Source: Alkalinema sp. RU_4_3 (lineage in GTDB: Bacteria; Cyanobacteriota; Cyanobacteriia; Leptolyngbyales; Leptolyngbyaceae). Taken from it: a DNA stretch of 46,106 bases. Shown here piece by piece: positions 41,583 to 46,106 of this stretch. The notes under the pieces are model-generated. The model was not told the DNA's origin. It searched no databases and saw nothing but the letters and a program-made list of their open reading frames with translations. Position numbers and translations under genes: made by a program. The stretch is from positions 1-46,106 of the forward strand of contig JAAUSA010000012.1 in assembly GCA_012031975.1 (NCBI GenBank), written 5' to 3'. The first letter of the stretch is position 1; every line of letters starts with the position of its first letter.

Positions 41583-44500
41583 TTAGGTGGGAAATGGAAC
41601 AGAATTCCTCGGCGAATGCGGGATTTTCCTAATCAAGTTGATTATTTCCTGAAACTTTTGATTTAGATGGACGAACGTAGTCTTTTTGTACTTTTCAAAC
41701 TCATTGTTGAGAAGACTCGACGACAAGTAGTTACCCCTTTCTATAACTATTGATTCAATGGGGGTTACTACAGATGGAGAGGGAGGATCCTTGGGCTGTA
41801 GTAGGCAATCGCTTGTCTCAACATTGTTGCTGCATCGGCGTTGATGACGGCGATGGATGATTGTGATGACGGTTTGATAGTGGTCGAGATCGAGGGTATA
41901 GAAGCGCTTTTGTTGACCTCGGGATCCAAGGCGTTGCGATCGGACCTTTAGACCTAACTGTAGACAGAGGCGTTGGAAGATCCAGCCATTGTTGGCATGT
42001 TCTTCTGCGGGGACGGTAAAGCCCAGGATTTCTTTGACGTTTTGGCGGTGGCTTCGGACTGCGCTGCCTAGGGGTTCTAAATCTTCATTGCTCCAAGTCT
42101 GTCCTGGTACTAGAAAGGGCAACAGTCCGAGGCGATCGCGAACAAACTGTTTCAAGGCTTCAAACCGCATGTCGAGGGGCAACAGTTCCTGTCCCCACTG
42201 GGCCTGACGAGCTAGGGCGGCTACATCTTTGGCTAGGGCAAAATCTGTGCCGTAGAAAAGTGCTTCCAACTGGGGAATAGTCTGGCGATATTCCTGGTAG
42301 AAGGCAATATCTTCGGGTGTGATCTGGTGGGTTGCTAAAAATTCTGAGGCCTGGGTCTTCTCTATATTGAGCTTGTCCTCAGGAGTTAAGATTTCTTTGA
42401 CTTTGAGGGCCTGGAATTCTTCTTTGCTGAGAATCCTCGCTGTTGAGATGGCGATTTGGTAATCCCGCTTTGCCTGTTGTTTGGCTTCCTTCATTTGGAT
42501 TCGGGGTGATCGCTGGTCTGCTTCAGATTCTAGGGTTTCTAGGGTGACTTGACTGCCTTCACTCTCTAGCCGTGCCTGGAGGCGATCGCGCAGGGACCAT
42601 AGAGATTGATTAGTTTGGGCGACGAGTTGGGCGAAGGTTTGGATGTGGGGGCTGTCTTGCCAGAGCTGTTCTGTCAGTTCCTTACCGAGCAGGTCTGAAA
42701 ATCCTAGGGAATGACGCAGCAGGGCGGCTGTCATGTCAATTTTGGTCTTGAGCTGATAGCAGATGATATTGGGATTGGTGCTGGTGCTGAGCTTGTGGAA
42801 GTTCGTACCTTGTTTGGTGCACCAGACGACGCGGGGGACATTGTCGCGAACTCGATTGAGGGCTTGGGCGGCATCGGCATCGGTGATTACGCCGTAGAAC
42901 AGTCCATAGACCACATCTATATGGGGGACTTCAATGCTGACACCAGTGGTGAGGCTGGGAGTGGCAATCACCCAGTCGTAGTGACTGATTTCTTGGTTGG
43001 GATTGGTGATGAAGGCGCGTTGCTTGGGGTTGCTGGAGGTTTTGCTGTTGATGAGTAGGCCATTTTTAGCTTGTTTGCTTTGGTTTATTACCTCTTCTAG
43101 GGCTTCAGAGGCGCCGATGGAGTCGGTGGCAATGAAGATTCGTTTGCCAGTGGTGAGGTCTTGCAGGATTTGATCGATGATCGGGTCTTCTTTGGTGTTT
43201 TGAAGAAATTTGACGGGGAAGCTTTGGGGGCGATAGGTGTTCTGGATTAAGTAGATTGCTGTGGGCTGGTTACGCAGGTTGCGAATGTAATTGATGCCGA
43301 TATCTGCGGCATCAGCGTCGGCCAGGATGATCAGCTTGGCTGCCTGGATCACGGCTTGGAATCTAGCGAGGAGGAAGGCTCGTTTTCCGTCTTTGTCACA
43401 GGTGTTGCTCAGGAGTAGGTGGCGCAGGACCTGCATGAATTCATCGATCACCACAATTCCATCGCGAAACTCCTCAGGATTGATTCGCCCCAGGCTATCG
43501 ACACAGAGGCCAACGCGGTGGGTGAGGCCCGAGGCATTGAGGGCTTGGCCTCGGAATTCGTCGAGGTCCGATCGATAGTCCAATCCCATGCGATCGCACA
43601 GGTTCCGCATCAAGGCAATGCGGTGGCCGAGGGCAATCACGCGATCGCTTGTGTGGATCCGTTCGACGATGGCCTTAGTTTTGCCCGTGCCTTTGGGGGA
43701 GGACAGGACTAGGATGCCTGTGTCTGGAATCGAGGTGGATGCCTGCCAAGGTTTGAATTCAGCTTGGTGGACGGAGAGGCTGGGTGTTTGTTTGAGTTCC
43801 TGGGCTTTCTGCCATTGCCATTGCCAGAGGTTGAGTGCTAGGGCTTGGGTGAAGGCTTCGGCAAAAGCTGTGGATCCTCTGGCCACGATGAAGTCATCAA
43901 CCCCTTTCTCGGGACCAGGGAGGGTGATGACGCTGACGGTGGATCCTGATTGCTGGAGCAGGCGGCCTGTGGTGGCGATCGCTAGGTTGACGTTGTGGCG
44001 GGTATTGGCCTTGGTGTCATGGTCAAAACAGAGGTAGAAGGGGCGTCCGGTTTGGGCGAAGAGCGCCAGTTCTGGAATCAGGGTTTCGCTCCAGATTTTG
44101 CCAGCGCTGTCCCGCATGACTCGGCGGCCATTGAAGACGCCTGGGAGGGCGATCGCGTCGTAACCCAAGCTGATCAGGGCTGCTGCCTTCTTGACTCCCT
44201 CGACAATCAGGATGGGGCGATTGGCATCGGCTTGGACTTCAGCCCAGCGGTTGGGATGGTCTGGATCCAGAAGGAAGAAGGCGCGGGTGGGTGTCTTGAG
44301 CGGATGCTCGTACTTGATGGTTTTGTTGCGTTCTAGATCGACGCGGGGGCGATCGGGCTTGAAACAGCCCCAGAGCATGGGATCCCAGGACTTCTCAGGG
44401 TCCAGGCCACTGCACCACCAGCCGCCTGCCTCGATGTGGCTGTATCGGTTGAGTACTGCGGTGGTCAGTCGGCCTGAGTTGGTGCGGGCCAGTCCTGGGG

Positions 44501-44660
44501 CGGAACAGAGGCGATCGAAGGGCAGGTCGCCCTCTAGGCTAGTGAGATTGGCGGCGATGATCTGCGGGGCTATACCGCTGTCTAGCCACTCTTGCCAGTG
44601 TGGTGCATTGATATGGCCTGGAATGCCTATGGAGGCTTCCAGAAGGGAAATGGATGGCAT
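41583..44660 (-). CDS. Plasmid replication protein, CyRepA1-type (DUF3854 + helicase-like)
   Basis: The 1025-residue protein has the architecture of the cyanobacterial CyRepA1 plasmid Rep family. The N-terminal DUF3854/Toprim-like part (about 100-260) contains ILIVEGVKKAAALISLGYDAIALPGV and FYLCFDHDTK. A superfamily helicase-like ATPase follows, with Walker A LSSPKGTGKTKAIVE (about 318-332), Walker B GIVVIDEFMQ (about 400), and later motifs KRIFIATDSIGASEAL, WVIATPSLTTGVSIE and AQALNRVRDNVPRVVW (arginine-finger motif VI-like). It probably combines origin opening with primase or helicase function. Members of this family drive replication of Synechocystis plasmids. The gene is followed by repeat cluster E and preceded by a structured leader, the likely origin and copy-control region. 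Confidence 0.85.
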   Translation of the reverse strand: MPSISLLEASIGIPGHINAPHWQEWLDSGIAPQIIAANLTSLEGDLPFDRLCSAPGLARTNSGRLTTAVLNRYSHIEAGGWWCSGLDPEKSWDPMLWGCFKPDRPRVDLERNKTIKYEHPLKTPTRAFFLLDPDHPNRWAEVQADANRPILIVEGVKKAAALISLGYDAIALPGVFNGRRVMRDSAGKIWSETLIPELALFAQTGRPFYLCFDHDTKANTRHNVNLAIATTGRLLQQSGSTVSVITLPGPEKGVDDFIVARGSTAFAEAFTQALALNLWQWQWQKAQELKQTPSLSVHQAEFKPWQASTSIPDTGILVLSSPKGTGKTKAIVERIHTSDRVIALGHRIALMRNLCDRMGLDYRSDLDEFRGQALNASGLTHRVGLCVDSLGRINPEEFRDGIVVIDEFMQVLRHLLLSNTCDKDGKRAFLLARFQAVIQAAKLIILADADAADIGINYIRNLRNQPTAIYLIQNTYRPQSFPVKFLQNTKEDPIIDQILQDLTTGKRIFIATDSIGASEALEEVINQSKQAKNGLLINSKTSSNPKQRAFITNPNQEISHYDWVIATPSLTTGVSIEVPHIDVVYGLFYGVITDADAAQALNRVRDNVPRVVWCTKQGTNFHKLSTSTNPNIICYQLKTKIDMTAALLRHSLGFSDLLGKELTEQLWQDSPHIQTFAQLVAQTNQSLWSLRDRLQARLESEGSQVTLETLESEADQRSPRIQMKEAKQQAKRDYQIAISTARILSKEEFQALKVKEILTPEDKLNIEKTQASEFLATHQITPEDIAFYQEYRQTIPQLEALFYGTDFALAKDVAALARQAQWGQELLPLDMRFEALKQFVRDRLGLLPFLVPGQTWSNEDLEPLGSAVRSHRQNVKEILGFTVPAEEHANNGWIFQRLCLQLGLKVRSQRLGSRGQQKRFYTLDLDHYQTVITIIHRRHQRRCSNNVETSDCLLQPKDPPSPSVVTPIESIVIERGNYLSSSLLNNEFEKYKKTTFVHLNQKFQEIINLIRKIPHSPRNSVPFPT

Positions 44661-44690
44661 CGTATGCTCTCTCTACAAGTTAGGTGGAGA

Positions 44691-44881
44691 GGGACATAAA
44701 GAGCAAACTGACACCAAACTCAAACAGCTTTCAGAGATTGGACTACTTGCGGTTCGTCACAAAATCTTTTAGACTGGAAGCTAATATTTGACAACTGTTA
44801 CTCCTGCGAAAGAGTTTTTTTGTTGTTTGGGTTGGTGTCAGTTAGGTCAGACTTTTAGAAGTGTCTGGCTCTTTATGTCCC
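44691..44881. repeat. Nested inverted repeats in the rep leader
   Basis: GGGACATAAAGAGC (44691-44704) pairs exactly with GCTCTTTATGTCCC (44868-44881). Just inside, ACTGACACCAA (about 44707-44717) pairs with TTGGTGTCAGT near 44832-44842. The arms begin about 30 bases upstream of the rep start codon on the transcribed side. Confidence 0.85.
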
Positions 44882-44899
44882 GATAACCCTTTTTAGAAG

Positions 44900-44934
44900 C
44901 CTGAAGGTCATTGGTCGTGACTTTCGGGTTTTTT
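44900..44934 (+). terminator. Rho-independent terminator, plus strand, opposite the rep leader
   Basis: CCTGAAGGTCA (44900-44910) and TGACTTTCGGG (44918-44928) form an 11-bp stem with two G-U pairs, followed by six T (44929-44934). The nearest upstream plus-strand start would be inside the rep leader, so this terminator implies a short RNA there. Confidence 0.75.
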
Positions 44935-45362
44935 ATTGGTAAGGTTCTTTGGGTCTTGGACTGATGACCTAGGGACGGTCTTGATCTTGCGATCAAAGCA
45001 CTTTAGACATAAAAGGGTGGCGATCGGTAGGCTTTGGTCAGTCTTGAGGCCCACTAGGTGGATCGATCTAGATCGATTGTCTCGAAACGAGATTTACGAC
45101 CTAAACAGACTGAATGGCGGCTTACAGATCAGTTTGATACTAGTTAATCACAATCTTCCCCAGGATCAATATCTATCCCAAGATAGTTCTCTTCAAAATG
45201 GGCTTGGGGTGGGGGCAGAAATGCTCTGGGATGCTTTGCTAGGAGTCGTTGTGGCGATCGATCGATTTTTTCTTTTTTGCGAACTTGATTACAATATGTT
45301 GCGTAGGATCCATGCGATTGCTAGATCCATTGTCAGGATTACCTTTGAGCCCATCTTTTCGT

Positions 45363-45511
45363 ATTTTCGGATTGGCAAAAATACATTTTCAGATTGGTGA
45401 AATTAGAATTTCGGATTGGCGAATTGGCGAAATTAGAATTTCGGATTGGCGAATTGGCGAAATTCAAAAGCTTTATGTGGCAGGGGTTTCAAATTTCGGG
45501 TTGGCGAAAAT
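45363..45511 (+). repeat. Iteron-like repeat cluster F (5 copies, two with an internal 8-9 bp duplication)
   Basis: Copies lie at 45365-45382, 45385-45404, 45407-45434, 45437-45464 and 45492-45511. The third and fourth are identical 28-bp forms in which GCGAATTG is duplicated within the unit, giving a perfect 30-bp tandem repeat. This is the largest iteron array on the rep side and a good origin candidate. Confidence 0.92.
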
Positions 45512-45669
45512 AGCTGTTTTGTAGGGCCATAATCCAGGCTTTAGATAGAAGTTAGACGTGGTTTCGGGCTGAAAAGTTGACTTGCGGGAGCGTCAATGGA
45601 GTGGGTTGCCCTTAGTCCTGTTGACCGAGACAATGTAGAAAGTAGATCAAAACTCTTTTAGGAAAAGTT

Positions 45670-45894
45670 ATGTCTGAATCAACCACTGTACCCACAGCCC
45701 AGGAGATTACCGAGACCATTCAGGAGCTCGAACAGTACCGTGAGCGTTTGGTCTCTGAGACGATGGAGACGGCTAAGAAGGCAAAAATGATGAAGGCTAC
45801 TGTGATGGCCCAGCTGGAGCCGGAGCTTGCCCATATTGATGCGGGCCTTGCGGGCCTCCGCGCCCAGCAAGCTCAAATCGAAGCCAGTAATTAG
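45670..45894 (+). CDS. Small coiled-coil protein, unrecognised
   Basis: The 74-residue product is soluble, acidic and almost all helical: AQEITETIQELEQYRERLVSETMETAKKAKMMKATVMAQLEPELAHIDAGLAGLRAQQAQIEASN has heptad-like spacing of hydrophobic residues, which suggests a helical hairpin or coiled coil. A well-spaced AGGAAAAG precedes ATG 45670. It faces nblA, and the two share a long hairpin. Its place at the edge of the phycobilisome genes suggests a link, but no function can be given. Confidence 0.65.
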   Translation: MSESTTVPTAQEITETIQELEQYRERLVSETMETAKKAKMMKATVMAQLEPELAHIDAGLAGLRAQQAQIEASN

Positions 45895-45933
45895 ACCGCA
45901 GTTGAGATCTTGGGCCGAATAAGTCTACCTAAA

Positions 45934-45977
45934 ACAAATCGCCAGCTATGCCTATGTCAGGATAGTTGGCGATTTGT
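45934..45977. terminator. Bidirectional terminator between small gene and nblA
   Basis: ACAAATCGCCAGCTAT (45934-45949) pairs with ATAGTTGGCGATTTGT (45962-45977) over 16 bp with one G-T mismatch. The nblA stop codon is in the loop. The window starts inside this hairpin; its right arm reappears at 16-31. Confidence 0.8.
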
Positions 45978-46106
45978 CTTTGGGGCTAGGCTTAGATTTT
46001 TTTACCAGGTGACGGATGACGTTGTCCTTAATCATCAGTTGGCGCATGACTTCCAGGAGACACTCTTGGGCTTGCTCCGAAGACATGGATTTGACCTGGT
46101 CCTGGT
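45947..46106. repeat. Terminal overlap, right copy
   Basis: This is the second copy of the window's first 163 bases, with a T run of 7 instead of 9 and a G run of 4 instead of 5. It is the same physical DNA as 1-163 in a circular molecule and should be counted once. Confidence 0.9.
45952..46106 (-). CDS. nblA: NblA, partial (overlap copy of the gene at 6-215)
   Basis: This is the C-terminal part of nblA, cut by the window end. The three-base difference changes the residues after HLVKK to SKPSPKDKSPTILT but keeps the frame. It is not a second gene. Whether this or the left copy has the correct homopolymer lengths is undecided. Confidence 0.8.
   Translation of the reverse strand, partial: QDQVKSMSSEQAQECLLEVMRQLMIKDNVIRHLVKKSKPSPKDKSPTILT

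Larger units (their letters stand above)
44661..45669. other. Candidate replication origin / rep control region
   Basis: About 1 kb has no convincing gene. The part next to rep (44691-44934) has nested inverted repeats and a plus-strand terminator, so a short antisense RNA could be made. The middle (44940-45360) has no strong structure and is partly G+C-poor. The distal part (45363-45511) is repeat cluster F. A weak open frame at 44936-45400 is judged non-coding. Confidence 0.6.

Noticed and set aside
42711-44336. Several plus-strand frames opposite rep
   Set aside because: They are shadows of the 1025-residue replication gene, whose frame has recognisable Toprim-like and helicase motifs.
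44936-45400. 154-residue open frame on the plus strand
   Set aside because: It begins right after a terminator without a ribosome binding site, has no recognisable motif, and its 3' end is made of the non-coding iteron repeat (SYFRIGKNTFSDW).
45947-46106. Second nblA gene at the right end
   Set aside because: The sequence repeats the left end almost exactly and is cut by the window edge, as expected for an untrimmed circular contig rather than a gene duplication.

Overview
The window looks like one complete circular plasmid of about 45.9 kb from a cyanobacterium, written out with a terminal overlap. Bases 1-163 reappear at 45947-46106 with three fewer bases, all in a T run and a G run. The cyanobacterial origin follows from the phycobiliprotein, bilin lyase, bilin reductase, SbtA/SbtB and CyRepA1-type genes, and from many HIP1-like GCGATCGC/CGATCG words. 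No rRNA, tRNA, transposase, integrase or relaxase was seen.

Layout. (1) 45.6-3.2 kb across the junction: a small unrecognised gene, nblA, a CpcS-type lyase, a putative metallopeptidase, the rod-core linker cpcG, and cpcF. (2) 3.25-5.84 kb: a Phd/ParE toxin-antitoxin pair and a frameshifted HTH/nuclease-like gene, bounded on both sides by copies of an 18-20 bp repeat and lying between cpcF and cpcE. (3) 5.84-12.3 kb: cpcE, a GH100 invertase, a GlmS-like isomerase, a CpeF-like HEAT protein, cpeZ and cpeY. (4) 12.4-24.98 kb: cpeBA, a pentapeptide protein, a CpcS/CpeU-type lyase, cpcBA, pebA-pebB, a second CpeF-like HEAT protein, a divergent phycobiliprotein-like protein, cpeC-cpeD-cpeS-cpeT-cpeR, and sbtA-sbtB. 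(5) 25.0-38.3 kb: a Wzy-dependent exopolysaccharide locus (Wzc, WecG/TagA, Wza, GT2, acetyltransferase, Wzy, GH9 glucanase, GT4, Wzx). (6) 38.3-45.5 kb: plasmid backbone with an HTH protein, ParA, a frameshifted partition partner, and a 1025-residue CyRepA1-type replication protein, among further clusters of the same repeat.

How it fits together. The plasmid carries nearly everything needed for the outer rods of a phycobilisome: phycocyanin and phycoerythrin subunits, PE rod linkers, a rod-core linker, phycoerythrobilin synthesis from biliverdin (PebA, PebB), lyases for most bilin sites, the activator CpeR and the degradation adaptor NblA. It lacks allophycocyanin core genes, the core-membrane linker, heme oxygenase and PcyA, so a host would supply core, biliverdin and phycocyanobilin. 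Bicarbonate uptake (SbtAB) and a capsule/EPS locus travel with it. The reading is of a transferable green-light-harvesting cassette that plugs onto a host core.

Sequence quality. Three genes (near 5097, 30208 and 40930) look broken by one-base indels, and the two overlap copies differ in homopolymer length. At least some of these are probably sequencing errors rather than real mutations.
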